This document shows positions 19,232-27,809 of a stretch of 64,000 bases of DNA, in pieces. Where the stretch lies: positions 186,001 through 250,000 of the forward strand of contig CAMDCN010000005.1 of the NCBI GenBank assembly GCA_945890485.1. The letters run 5' to 3'. The notes beneath the pieces were generated by a model. The model was not told where the DNA came from. It made no database searches and saw nothing but the letters and a program-made list of their open reading frames with translations. Within the stretch, counting starts at the first letter, position 1; each line of letters starts with the position of its first letter. Position numbers and translations under genes: made by a program. The stretch comes from Candidatus Sulfopaludibacter sp. SbA3. Lineage in GTDB: Bacteria; Acidobacteriota; Terriglobia; Bryobacterales; Bryobacteraceae.

Positions 19232-19873
19232 TTATGCCGGGATCTTTTGGGATCCCGCGGGAGCCGATTTTGGATGATCCGAACAGAGAAACGGCTTGGA
19301 ATGAGTGACTTCCTGGGTTCTTCCTTCAGGAATTGGGAACCGGTCCTGCAGAATCACGAAGGCTTGCAGCGTGGATAACCGAGCCCGATGGAGCTGGCTG
19401 ATTTTGCGATCGAGCGCTTCGGCGGCTCCGGACTTTGTATAGAGCGAGGCAACGGCGTGGCCTAGCCGGGCTTGTTCGCGTTCGGCTGGCGGCAGGCGCT
19501 GGATTTCGGCGTCGACGGCCGCTTTGTTGGCCCGGATTTCGTTGTTGAGCAGCGCTGTGTCGGCCGCTTGGGAACGGATGAGGCGCCATTCGTTGGCGAT
19601 GAACGTGTCGGCGTACTCCTGTTCGGCGACGGTACGCGGTTGAAACCGGGCGAGCCAGCCTTGGCGAAAGAGGGCGAATTCCTCTGGATTTTCGTTGCGG
19701 AGGAGGAAACTGGCGCCTTTCGATTCGGTCCGGGCGTAGCGGCCGTGAATGAGCCTGGCTTGGCGGGAACGGGCCTTGCCGGCTGGGGTGACTGGGCCAT
19801 TGGACTTGGCTCCGTTGAGTCGCGCTTGTGCGGCGCGCGTGTTTTTCTTGGGTTGCGATTCGATTGTTTCCAT
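19232..19873 (-). CDS. NGAKSxGPxTPxGKxxSxxxA motif protein, unknown function
   Basis: This 213-residue, mostly charged and helical protein has the N-terminal motif ARLNGAKSNGPVTPAGKARS (about 16-35) followed by RQARLIHGRYA. This signature occurs in many small proteins of Acidobacteria, Verrucomicrobia and Planctomycetes, generally without assigned function. The middle and C-terminus are helical (EQEYADTFIANEWRLIRSQA, AVDAEIQRLPPAEREQARLG). I use the ATG at 19871-19873, where the motif-bearing domain starts. Upstream in-frame sequence is Pro/Ser/Arg-rich and unlikely to be coding. It lies 22 bases upstream of the terminase ATPase, in the same direction, and may be its DNA-binding partner (a small-terminase role is speculation). 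Confidence 0.6.
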   Translation of the reverse strand: METIESQPKKNTRAAQARLNGAKSNGPVTPAGKARSRQARLIHGRYARTESKGASFLLRNENPEEFALFRQGWLARFQPRTVAEQEYADTFIANEWRLIRSQAADTALLNNEIRANKAAVDAEIQRLPPAEREQARLGHAVASLYTKSGAAEALDRKISQLHRARLSTLQAFVILQDRFPIPEGRTQEVTHSKPFLCSDHPKSAPAGSQKIPA

Positions 19874-20150
19874 GGGAGGACTCTCATGGGTGATTGTGCG
19901 GTGCGGGACGGGGGAATCCGGCTCGGGAGGGGGTGAAATCGGGGGGTGATCTGGAGGTTTATTTGGTTTGGAATGAGGGGGATGGCGGGTATTTTCGGGT
20001 TTGGGCGAATGGGTTGTGAACGGCGGGTTTGTCGTGGCGGAAAAGTGGGGATCTTGCTGGCGGTGGGCCGGGGCTCGATGCCCCGGGCCGCCGCTGGGGG
20101 GCGAGGCTGTATCGTTTCGGGCAGGGGCGGCCACCACATGAGTTGCGCCT

Positions 20151-20325
20151 ATGGACGCGTTGGCGGAGATGCTGGATACGAAACTGCGGACTTGGAAGCC
20201 TGGGACCGCTGCAGAAGTTCGGGATCGTGATCGCACTCGCCGACGATGACCTGCTGGACGTGATGCGTTCCCGCGCAAGGGAGCGGGAAGTACTGGATCT
20301 GCTGGATGAGCCCCTGACTCGGTGA
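20151..20325 (+). pseudogene. Frameshifted small helical ORF (possible antitoxin-like remnant)
   Basis: An ATG at 20151 opens MDALAEMLDTKLRTWKPGTA then AEVRDR. After about 20222 the continuation IALADDDLLDVMRSRA, then EREVLDLLDEP, is in a different frame and ends at a TGA at 20323-20325. The two pieces join naturally into one acidic helical protein of about 58 residues, so a small indel near 20222-20232 has broken it. It resembles short conserved hypothetical proteins of Acidobacteria; an antitoxin role is only a guess. Confidence 0.4.
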
Positions 20326-20628
20326 AGTGTGGCTAGCGGACCTAGGCTTTTGGGGATCATCCAGTAGCCCATTACATCAGGCAGTTTTTCCTTGCCGCGC
20401 TAAATTTCGACCATTTGCATCGCAACCACGCCGACAGTTGTCTGCAGGTTATGGGGAATAGCCTCGGAGGAGCACGCACTGAAAGCAACGCTGCGGCCCT
20501 CTAATCGTCGGAGAGGGGACCTCGTGGGCTCCTGGGCGAGACGTGCAGCCCAATTTTATTGGAACCGACACAAAGACTCCGGACCCGCTCGCTAGGGGGA
20601 GCTGCAGTAATAATCATATACAGCTCTC

Positions 20629-20657
20629 TTGTGGTTTAACGGCAGCTGCGCTATAAT
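20629..20657 (+). promoter_or_regulatory. Promoter of the DndB-like/OLD operon with AGCTG motifs
   Basis: A -35 element TTGTGG (20629-20634), a 17-base spacer and a consensus -10 TATAAT (20652-20657) lie about 80 bases before the ATG at 20736. The spacer contains the palindrome GCAGCTGC (20642-20649 region), and the related motifs CAGCTCTC occur just upstream (from 20621) and just downstream (from about 20665) of the promoter. These could be operator sites for autoregulation; DndB proteins have been reported as transcriptional regulators, but binding here is inference. Confidence 0.6.
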
Positions 20658-20735
20658 TTTTGTAGCAGCTCTCCAAGCCCATTGAACGAATGACGTTCTA
20701 AAAAGGCAAATCTATAGAGCTGGTGTGGAGCGTTC

Positions 20736-21857
20736 ATGAAAGTACAGTTTCCCGCAATGAAGGGAATGATGGGCCAGCGTATATACTACGCATGCCTTAT
20801 GAACCTGAGTTCAATTCCCAAGATGTTCACGTTTCAGGACTGGATTGAGTTTCGACCTGAAGACCGAGAACAGCGTGTCCTAAACCGCAAACGTATACCT
20901 GAGATCTCTCGGTACATTACGGAAAACGAGGACGGGTACCTCTTCTCTTCGATTACCGCCTCCTATCAATGTGAAGTTAAGTTCAAACCAGTTAACGGCG
21001 AGGACAGTCTCGGGATGCTTGAGATGGACTTCGAGAAAGCGAACTTCGTCATCAACGACGGCCAGCACCGCTGCGCCGCTATTGCGCAAGCCATTGATCA
21101 GAACCCTGCCTTAGGCGACGAATCCATTTCTGTCTTGCTTTTTCCATACGAGAACCGGGAACGAGTACAGCAGATGTTTTCAGACCTAAACCGATTCGTC
21201 GCGAAAACTTCCAAATCTCTCGACATCCTCTACGACAAGCGGGACCCGCTCTCGACCGTCACGCTCGACGTGTGCGAAAAGGTTGACGCCTTCCAGGGCA
21301 TGGTCGAAAAGGACTCCGTCTCGCTTCCGGTCCGTTCCTCAAAACTGTTCACATTGGCATCCTTGTACGACGCAAACAAGGAACTCCTGGGCGACGTAAG
21401 AGACGACGAGGCCACGATTCAATCGATGGTCGTAGAGGCAGTCACCTACTGGAACGAAGTCTCGAAACACGTACCTTTGTGGATGAAAGTCAAAAAGGGC
21501 GACATTCGTGCGATTGAATTTAGACAGGAGAATATTTCGGCCCATTCGGTTGTAATGCGTGCGCTCGGCGCCGTAGGCGGCGATTTACTCAAAGAGCATC
21601 CGCAAGACTGGCAGGACTGGCTAAACGCTCTCGACCGGATCGACTGGAGCAAGAAGAACCGCGATTGGGAGAACGTATGTATTGTCGCGAATTCAGTTGT
21701 TTCCAACCGGCAAGCACGTAACGCAACTCGGGCCTATCTTAAGTTCAAGCTCGGCCTCACATTGACGGATGCTGAATCGAAAAGCATCGCTCATTCCGCT
21801 GCTACCGAAGCCGCTGCTGAAGCCGCGTGGGCGGAATCCGAACGGAGGCCAGCATGA
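20736..21857 (+). CDS. DndB-like DGQHR-domain protein
   Basis: This 373-residue protein has the hallmark DGQHR motif at residues 108-112 (FVINDGQHRCAAI), preceded by RVLNRKRIPEISRYITEN and followed by SVLLFPYENRERVQQMFSDL, then NRFVAKTSKSL. This matches the DndB/DGQHR family associated with DNA phosphorothioation and related defence systems. No dndA, C, D, E, F, G or H genes are present, so it is an orphan member. The start ATG has a suitable GGAG six bases upstream. The stop overlaps the ATG of the OLD-type gene (ATGA), so the two are translationally coupled and presumably work together. A+T content is clearly higher than in the flanking genes, a sign of horizontal acquisition. Confidence 0.8.
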   Translation: MKVQFPAMKGMMGQRIYYACLMNLSSIPKMFTFQDWIEFRPEDREQRVLNRKRIPEISRYITENEDGYLFSSITASYQCEVKFKPVNGEDSLGMLEMDFEKANFVINDGQHRCAAIAQAIDQNPALGDESISVLLFPYENRERVQQMFSDLNRFVAKTSKSLDILYDKRDPLSTVTLDVCEKVDAFQGMVEKDSVSLPVRSSKLFTLASLYDANKELLGDVRDDEATIQSMVVEAVTYWNEVSKHVPLWMKVKKGDIRAIEFRQENISAHSVVMRALGAVGGDLLKEHPQDWQDWLNALDRIDWSKKNRDWENVCIVANSVVSNRQARNATRAYLKFKLGLTLTDAESKSIAHSAATEAAAEAAWAESERRPA

Positions 21858-23911
21858 AGCTTGCATCGGTTCACGTTACAGATTATAAATCTATCCGCGA
21901 TTCGAATGAGTTCTCAATCGCTGATGTAACATGTCTCGTCGGTAAGAATGAATCAGGCAAGACCTCTATCTTGCAGGCTCTCTATAAACTGAATCCGGTA
22001 ATTCCAGAGGACGGGAGATTCGACGTTACGGACGATTATCCTAAGGCCGATGTTGAAGACTACAGGCAGGCGATCGAGAACGAGGAACGCGAAGTCGCGA
22101 AGGTAGTTAGCGCCATATTCACGCTCGACGACGACGAAGTCGAAGAAATTGAAACTGCGTTCGGCAAAGGAGCACTAAAAACAAGCTCTTTTACGCTGTC
22201 GAAAAACTATAACAACAAGCGTTCTGTAACACTTCCAGTCGATGAGGTTGTAGTCGGGCGCACGCTTCTGGGGAGCGCGGAGCTGCTCGACGAGGTAGAT
22301 GGCGCATCCTGGTCTACGCTCGCCGAACTGAATGACCAATTGTCTGATTTGGCCGAGAAGAAAGCGAGAGCGTTCAACGAGGCACAGGCAAAAGTTACTA
22401 CTATCACCGATCCGCAGAAGAAGGCTAAGGCTGCAAACAATGCTCAACTGTTAGCCGAATCGGACCTCTCGAAAGGGCTGCGAACCCAACTAGCTGCGAT
22501 TCTCAAACGCGGTTTATCGTTGCACATCTGGGACCACCATGTTGTCGCGAAGTTGCCCGTCTTTTTGTACTTTGATGAGTACTATCAGATGGACGGCCAT
22601 GTGAACATTCAAGCTCTAAACAAACGCGAAGCGGCGAGGGAGCTAATGCCGTCCGACCGGCCAATGCTCGGCCTGATTGAGTTAGCTCGACTGAATCTTG
22701 ATCAGTTGCTTGCACCGAAACGGACGGAAACACTCATCAGTAGTCTGGAAGGCGCATCTAATCATCTTTCTAAGCAGGTGTTGAAGTACTGGTCGCAGAA
22801 CAAGCATCTTAGAGTTCGATTCGATGTCAGGACGGGCCAGCCGGAGGATCCGGAGGAAATGCGCGATGGAATGAATCTGTTGGGACGGGTAGACGACTCG
22901 GTGCACCTCGTCAGCACTCCCTTAGGAACACGCTCAAAGGGGTTTGTTTGGTTCTTTTCTTTTCTGGCTTGGTTCTCGCAGCAGAAGAAACGAAATCAGA
23001 AGATGATTCTGTTGCTCGACGAGCCGGGCTTGGTCCTACACGGCACTGCTCAGAGTGATTTACTACGCTACATCGAAGAGGAACTGAAACCGCATCATCA
23101 GGTCGTGTACACTACGCATTCACCCTTCATGGTGGACCCTGCTCGATTTGACAGAGTGCGAATTGTTGAAGACAAGAGCATGGATGCGGATGAAGAGCTT
23201 CCAGTCGCGGATAGCGGAACGAAGGTATACGTTGATGTTCTCTCTGTCAACCGCGGTAGTCTCTTTCCACTTCAGGGCGCACTGGGCTACGAAGTCGCAC
23301 AAGCGCTTTTCGTCGGGCCAAATAGCCTCATCGTTGAGGGGCCATCCGACTTGCTGTACCTGCAGGTTCTCACATCGGCACTTCAGAAGCATGGACTCGT
23401 CGGTCTGGACACCGCCTGGACGGTCACGCCCGTTGGCGGAGCCGATAAGGTGCCGACGTTCGTTGCGCTCCTCGGAGCCCAGAACGGGCTTAAGCTTGCG
23501 ACTTTGATTGACATCCAGCACAAAGACCGGCAAAAAATCGAGAATTTGTACAAGTCCAAACTGTTGAAAAAGAAGCAGGTATTCACGTTCGCTGATTTCA
23601 CTGGAAAATCGGAAGCTGATGTCGAGGACATGTTCGACCCGGGCTTCTATTTGAAGCTCGTTAATTCAGAGTACGCGAAAGTGCTACAGGCACCTATTCA
23701 GGAACCTGATTTGAACTTGAACGGAAAGCGAATCCTGAGTGCCATTGAGGAACACCTTGCAGCGAAACCGCTGAATGGCAATGAGAAGTTCAGCCATTAC
23801 CGCCCGGCCCGGTATCTGTTGGAAAACGCACAATCGCTGGTGGACGAGTTGTCTGCCGAAACGATGGGTCGGTTCGAGACGGCGTTCAAAGCATTGAACG
23901 CGCTTCTCTGA
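21854..23911 (+). CDS. OLD-type ATPase with TOPRIM nuclease domain
   Basis: This 685-residue protein has an ABC-type ATPase split by a large insertion: strand VHVTDYKSIRDSNEFSI, Walker A GKNESGKTS (residues 30-38), a coiled middle (about 150-330), Walker B ILLLDEPGLVLH (near 388) and the H-loop YTTHSPFMVD. A C-terminal TOPRIM domain begins NSLIVEGPSDLLYLQVL (Glu near 494), with an Asp-rich segment LIDIQHKD about 70 residues later. OLD nucleases cleave or nick DNA under ATPase control and appear in Gabija, retron and phage P2 defences. The UvrD partner of Gabija is absent; the partner here is the DGQHR protein whose gene overlaps by four bases. The product is probably a two-gene anti-phage system. 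Confidence 0.85.
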   Translation: MKLASVHVTDYKSIRDSNEFSIADVTCLVGKNESGKTSILQALYKLNPVIPEDGRFDVTDDYPKADVEDYRQAIENEEREVAKVVSAIFTLDDDEVEEIETAFGKGALKTSSFTLSKNYNNKRSVTLPVDEVVVGRTLLGSAELLDEVDGASWSTLAELNDQLSDLAEKKARAFNEAQAKVTTITDPQKKAKAANNAQLLAESDLSKGLRTQLAAILKRGLSLHIWDHHVVAKLPVFLYFDEYYQMDGHVNIQALNKREAARELMPSDRPMLGLIELARLNLDQLLAPKRTETLISSLEGASNHLSKQVLKYWSQNKHLRVRFDVRTGQPEDPEEMRDGMNLLGRVDDSVHLVSTPLGTRSKGFVWFFSFLAWFSQQKKRNQKMILLLDEPGLVLHGTAQSDLLRYIEEELKPHHQVVYTTHSPFMVDPARFDRVRIVEDKSMDADEELPVADSGTKVYVDVLSVNRGSLFPLQGALGYEVAQALFVGPNSLIVEGPSDLLYLQVLTSALQKHGLVGLDTAWTVTPVGGADKVPTFVALLGAQNGLKLATLIDIQHKDRQKIENLYKSKLLKKKQVFTFADFTGKSEADVEDMFDPGFYLKLVNSEYAKVLQAPIQEPDLNLNGKRILSAIEEHLAAKPLNGNEKFSHYRPARYLLENAQSLVDELSAETMGRFETAFKALNALL

Positions 23912-23920
23912 TGTCCTGCT

Positions 23921-23962
23921 GTGACTCTAGCGCATCGCTTGAGGCCGATGCGCCAGAGTCAC
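23921..23962 (+). terminator. Strong hairpin after the OLD gene
   Basis: GTGACTCTAGCGCATCG (23921-23937) pairs with CGATGCGCCAGAGTCAC (23946-23962): a 17-base stem with one mismatch and an eight-base loop, starting nine bases after the OLD stop. There is no T-run behind it, so it may be a transcript-end or processing structure rather than a classical intrinsic terminator. It also separates the rightward operon from the convergent ietAS-type genes. Confidence 0.55.
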
Positions 23963-24072
23963 TATAGTGCCTTTGTGGGGATGATCGGAGCCATGGCCCA
24001 ATCCGGCATGTTAAGCGATCGGAAGGCAGCATGAGCGAGAACGTTGCAGATCAGGTGGCTCGCGAGTTCAGA

Positions 24073-26565
24073 TCACGTCGTGATCTCGGTTGGAAGCGTG
24101 ATTTGCGCTGCAACGGGCGTGTAGATGTCGACAGAAGCGCTAATGGCCCGGATGGAGACGATCAGCGCATAGCGAACTCTTCGCTCGTAACGATCGTGGT
24201 GCGGATTTTCTTTCCACCACCCGCCGATTGGAAACACTCCGATTGACGAACGTTGTGCGAGGTCCGCGGCTGTTCCTCGCCAGTGGTCGGAATGTATTGA
24301 TCCAGTATCTCGAATACCCCTACCAAGCAACCAGTTGTCGGTGCCGTTCGGTGCTGCTGCAGCGTGACCTTCCTCCTCGGCGGCAGCGACGGCATTGATT
24401 CGGCGGCGGAACTCATTGACACTTTCGAGCGGCCGCTTGACGGCAAAGCGAAGGGAGTGCGAAGCATACCGGTGCCGACGGAGCCAGCCGCGTTCCCCCG
24501 GATTCGGCTCAATGAAGTAGGATAGCGTCACCCGAAGCTCAACTTCAGCCGCACCGAGTTCCTCAAGTTGTGTTCGCGGCCACGGGAAATCGTGCAGGTT
24601 CATGTTGCGCGTCTTAATGCGGCCCCCATCTTTCCAGAATGGCTCGACCTCATCTTCGGCTATCAGCGTCAAGTCGTTGGCACTGCTCAAGACGGCACGT
24701 TCGTAGTTCGGGACACCATAGCCGTACTTGCGGAGCAGCGACCGCTTTGTTTGGATCGATCCGGCGGCGTCGAAATGTCTTCGCATAGCCGGTGTCCACT
24801 CGGCAGAATGGATGAGCAGAGCGCGGATCGTTTCCGGCCAGCGCCGAGGCAAGTGGGCCAGGATTCGGCCGGCTAGATGACTGGCCAGAGCGGTCGCTGC
24901 GCTCGTATCGCGGAAGATAGCAAAGTGCCGGATGGACGGATCGTGGTGTGTGGTCAGCAGGCCGAGATCGTCTGGACAGTCGCATTGATCTCCGGAAGTT
25001 GCCCAATTGCCGCCCTCCATTACGATGTCGGGTTTAATCGGCCATTGCCGCTCCCATACCAGAGAGGTTCGGCTGGTCGGACAAAGGTCGCCGACTGGAG
25101 CAAGCGGCTGCCAGCCTGCGAAAGCCGGATCAGCCAGATTGGACTTCTCAGTGATGGCACCGACAGTGATTGCATTCCAAGCCTGTGCGGGGTTCTCGAT
25201 CGATGCGAGTTCGTTACGGGCGGGGTAGTTTGCCCGGGTGATACCCTCTCGGATGTTGCCGGCTGAGACGAGAACGAGTCTGCCCGTTGTCCCGTCCCCA
25301 TAGGAAAGTTGATCAATGGCAGCGGACCATGAAGACGGCCGTCCACGCATAGTTCCGATGGCGCTTGTGACAGCTAAAGAGACGGCGCGGCGTCGATACG
25401 GCGCGGCGACCTCCGCGCGAGCCACCGCTTCATTGGTAATCGCCCCGTAGAGCTTAGGTTCATTTTCCCCGTGATCCGGAAGAATCTTAACAGACTCCAA
25501 GCAATGGGTCAGTCGCACTGGGACGTTGGTTTCCAGCCAGGACATCAAATCGCCATACAGCGCCGCGCCCGCCATGTTCGTCCCGTGGCCATTTCGGTCC
25601 CCGTCCGACCACAGCGGGTCGCATTTATGGACGTCATTCGGATTGAGTCCGAGCGCGAGCAGTGGGTGGGCCTGCGTCGCGCCAGTGTCCAGAACACAAA
25701 TTGCGATGTCATCGCCGTCAGGCGCCACTACCCGTCCGGCGAGGTCCGCCGCCCACACGGCTTGTTCGTTGTTGCTCCAGGAAGTAAACAACGCTGGCGT
25801 GTCTTTGGCGCGACGAATTTCCGCGATGGAACTGCTGTTCCAGTAAAGCCGCTCAAGCATTTGAAGGTTGGCGTACACGAGCCGCACCTCACGATCCGGG
25901 AAGACCAAACGCCGTTCTTCTACCGGCAGCGCCAGCCGCCTAGCGATGGTGTCGAACCCGTCAGAATGATCTTGGCGTATCCACACTTCCCACCAAACGA
26001 TTTCGTCCGCGGCTGGCAGCAACGCAAGATCGTCCGTGAAGGTTGACCGGACGCCCCCGAGACGAACGCTGTTTAGGCGAGCGATCAGGCTTTCGTTCTT
26101 CGGTCGGCCTGGGATGGGCTCGGTGTCTGGATCCTTGGGTCTGCGCGGTTGCGTATTCCGGGTTCGGTACTCTTCGATCTTTTTACGAAAGTGGTTGGCG
26201 GCTGAGTCCGGGACAAATACGGTGGCTTGCGCGGGCTCGGTGCTGTTGTCTTGTCGGAAGGCAACCAGCTCGATGCCCTTTTGTCGGTTCTCGAGCAGTT
26301 CGGCGGCGATCTCAGCCCCGGCTGGGATTTCGAAGTCCAGACGAAAGCCGGGCGGGCCGGAAAGTAGTTCCGGCTCGCGTTGCGCTCGACTCCGTTCAGC
26401 GTCCGCGAGCGCCTGAGCAATTTCCCCACCCAAGCGGTCCGCATGCGCAAGGCGGTTTCGCTCCGGCAATTTCTTTCCTCGCGACAGATTCTTGCTGGTG
26501 TAGCGTTCGGGCAGGCCGGTGTTTCGCAAATACAGGTGGGGTAATTCGCGCGGCAGTTCGGGCAT
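24073..26565 (-). CDS. ietS: Subtilisin-like serine protease of an IetAS-type defence pair
   Basis: This 830-residue protein has a cytosolic-looking N-terminus and about 270 residues of N-terminal domain. An S8 catalytic core follows, with Asp in ICVLDTGATQAHPLL (near residue 292), His in GDRNGHGTNMAGAALYG (near 326) and Ser in FRDTSAATALASHLAG (near 554). A C-terminal beta-rich domain follows. There is no signal peptide, so the protease acts inside the cell. It follows directly on an AAA ATPase gene (stop TAA then ATG with no gap). This ATPase/subtilase arrangement is that of IetAS, first described for plasmid stability in Agrobacterium and later found to protect against phages. The symbol is given by analogy. 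Substrates are unknown. Confidence 0.8.
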   Translation of the reverse strand: MPELPRELPHLYLRNTGLPERYTSKNLSRGKKLPERNRLAHADRLGGEIAQALADAERSRAQREPELLSGPPGFRLDFEIPAGAEIAAELLENRQKGIELVAFRQDNSTEPAQATVFVPDSAANHFRKKIEEYRTRNTQPRRPKDPDTEPIPGRPKNESLIARLNSVRLGGVRSTFTDDLALLPAADEIVWWEVWIRQDHSDGFDTIARRLALPVEERRLVFPDREVRLVYANLQMLERLYWNSSSIAEIRRAKDTPALFTSWSNNEQAVWAADLAGRVVAPDGDDIAICVLDTGATQAHPLLALGLNPNDVHKCDPLWSDGDRNGHGTNMAGAALYGDLMSWLETNVPVRLTHCLESVKILPDHGENEPKLYGAITNEAVARAEVAAPYRRRAVSLAVTSAIGTMRGRPSSWSAAIDQLSYGDGTTGRLVLVSAGNIREGITRANYPARNELASIENPAQAWNAITVGAITEKSNLADPAFAGWQPLAPVGDLCPTSRTSLVWERQWPIKPDIVMEGGNWATSGDQCDCPDDLGLLTTHHDPSIRHFAIFRDTSAATALASHLAGRILAHLPRRWPETIRALLIHSAEWTPAMRRHFDAAGSIQTKRSLLRKYGYGVPNYERAVLSSANDLTLIAEDEVEPFWKDGGRIKTRNMNLHDFPWPRTQLEELGAAEVELRVTLSYFIEPNPGERGWLRRHRYASHSLRFAVKRPLESVNEFRRRINAVAAAEEEGHAAAAPNGTDNWLLGRGIRDTGSIHSDHWRGTAADLAQRSSIGVFPIGGWWKENPHHDRYERRVRYALIVSIRAISASVDIYTPVAAQITLPTEITT

Positions 26566-27546
26566 TTACCGACTGGCCGCCTTGCGCTCTCGAAGGGCCG
26601 CTTGGAGTACCCCGGAGGTGATGTACTTGGAACCGTCCAGCACGACTCGTTTGGCGGCCTCTTCGGCGGCGCGCGCCAGTTCAGCGTGACTTAGGCCCTC
26701 TGCTTCCGGCAAAACGCCGGACCAGTCCACGGCAGTCGTGTCGAACATGGCAAGCTTCCGCTGGAGAATATCGGAAGCCAGATTGGGATCCGGTAGTGTG
26801 TACTCGATGACGTCATCGAAACGCCGGAACAGAGCTCGATCGAGCATTTGCGGATGATTTGTGGCGGCAACAATCAGACTGTTCGAGCAGTCCTTCTCCA
26901 GCAATTGCAGGAACGAATTGAGCACGCGGCGGATTTCGCCCACATCGTTCGCCTGGGTGCGGTGGGCGCCCAACGCATCAAACTCATCAAACAGGTACAG
27001 GCCAGGGGTTTGGCGGATGGCGTCGAACACGAGCTTGAGCTTAGCTGCCGTTTCGCCCATGAATTTCGTGATGATGCCTTCGAGCATGATCGTGAACAAT
27101 GGAAGGTGCAGCTCGCCGGCGAGGGCCGAAGCACTCATTGTCTTTCCACATCCCGGAGGACCGATGAAGAGGAGCTTGCGTCGCGGCTGCAGGGCATGTT
27201 CACGGAGTCGTTTCTGTTGGCGGTGTTCTAGAGTGACGCGTTCCAAGCGTTCCGATAAAGACGGCGGCAGAGCCATGTCGGCCAGTCGCAGAGTCGGGGT
27301 TTGAACGGAGAGGAGGTTGGCGAGTTCACCGCGAGGTTCGAGCACGACCAACTGTCCCGGGCGGCTTTGTGTGTTGGCGGTTCGGCGCTTGGCTTCTTCG
27401 ATCAAGTCTTGAAGCTGCTGAGCGACCGCTCCATGACCGAGGCGGGCTTCGCGGGCGGCGGCCTGCATGGCAACCGACAAGAATACCTTGTCGTCGCCTT
27501 CGATGTGGCTTTTCAGAAGCGCTATCATGTGCCGGGCTGCACTCAT
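26566..27546 (-). CDS. ietA: AAA+ ATPase of an IetAS-type defence pair
   Basis: This 326-residue protein has an N-terminal helical part (residues 1-70) and one AAA+ module: Walker A GPPGCGKT (129-136), Walker B YLFDEFDAL (about 184-192), sensor-1 IVAATNHP and arginine-finger region LFRRFDDVIEY. It belongs to the ATPases that pair with subtilases in IetAS modules, presumably sensing infection and controlling the protease. The stop codon abuts the protease start. Upstream, 264 bases without a gene separate it from the STAND gene on the same strand, so it may have its own promoter there. No substrate-recognition domain besides the N-terminal helices is visible. Confidence 0.82.
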   Translation of the reverse strand: MSAARHMIALLKSHIEGDDKVFLSVAMQAAAREARLGHGAVAQQLQDLIEEAKRRTANTQSRPGQLVVLEPRGELANLLSVQTPTLRLADMALPPSLSERLERVTLEHRQQKRLREHALQPRRKLLFIGPPGCGKTMSASALAGELHLPLFTIMLEGIITKFMGETAAKLKLVFDAIRQTPGLYLFDEFDALGAHRTQANDVGEIRRVLNSFLQLLEKDCSNSLIVAATNHPQMLDRALFRRFDDVIEYTLPDPNLASDILQRKLAMFDTTAVDWSGVLPEAEGLSHAELARAAEEAAKRVVLDGSKYITSGVLQAALRERKAASR

Positions 27547-27809
27547 TCGTTTCTATAGTCTCCCATGCCTTTCTTGAGCGTGGTGCGGGTCGGCCGAGAC
27601 AGCCGCGATGCCGATTCATGTTTCAGGGAGAGGGTTTCGGGTGGTCGCTTCCAGCGAATCTTGTACGGAGCGGGCGCACGGCACGTGTACGGGGTCGTTC
27701 GGCTTTTCGAATCCCGGATTCCATCTGGACCAACCGATCAGGGGCTCAGGCGTCCGAAGCGAACCTTTTGGGACACAGGTCTTTTCTGTGATGCACTTGG
27801 TGACGCCTG

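Larger units (their letters stand above)
19874..20735. other. Intergenic region between terminase unit and DndB/OLD operon
   Basis: About 860 bases without an intact gene. It holds one frameshifted small reading frame (20151-20325) and, at its right end, the promoter of the DndB-like gene with repeated AGCTG-type motifs. The G+C content falls noticeably towards the right side, where the defence island begins, so the left boundary of an acquired segment may lie here. I see no tRNA, integrase or direct-repeat attachment site. Confidence 0.5.

Noticed and set aside
19990-20735. Attachment site or tRNA at the left edge of the defence island
   Set aside because: No cloverleaf, CCA end or direct repeat matching another place in the window was found.
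20736-23911. Complete Dnd phosphorothioation or Gabija system
   Set aside because: dndCDE/FGH genes and a UvrD-like GajB are absent; only a DGQHR protein and an OLD-type protein are present.
24031-24246. Small plus-strand ORF after the OLD gene
   Set aside because: It lies almost wholly antisense to the end of the subtilase gene and shows no recognisable domain.
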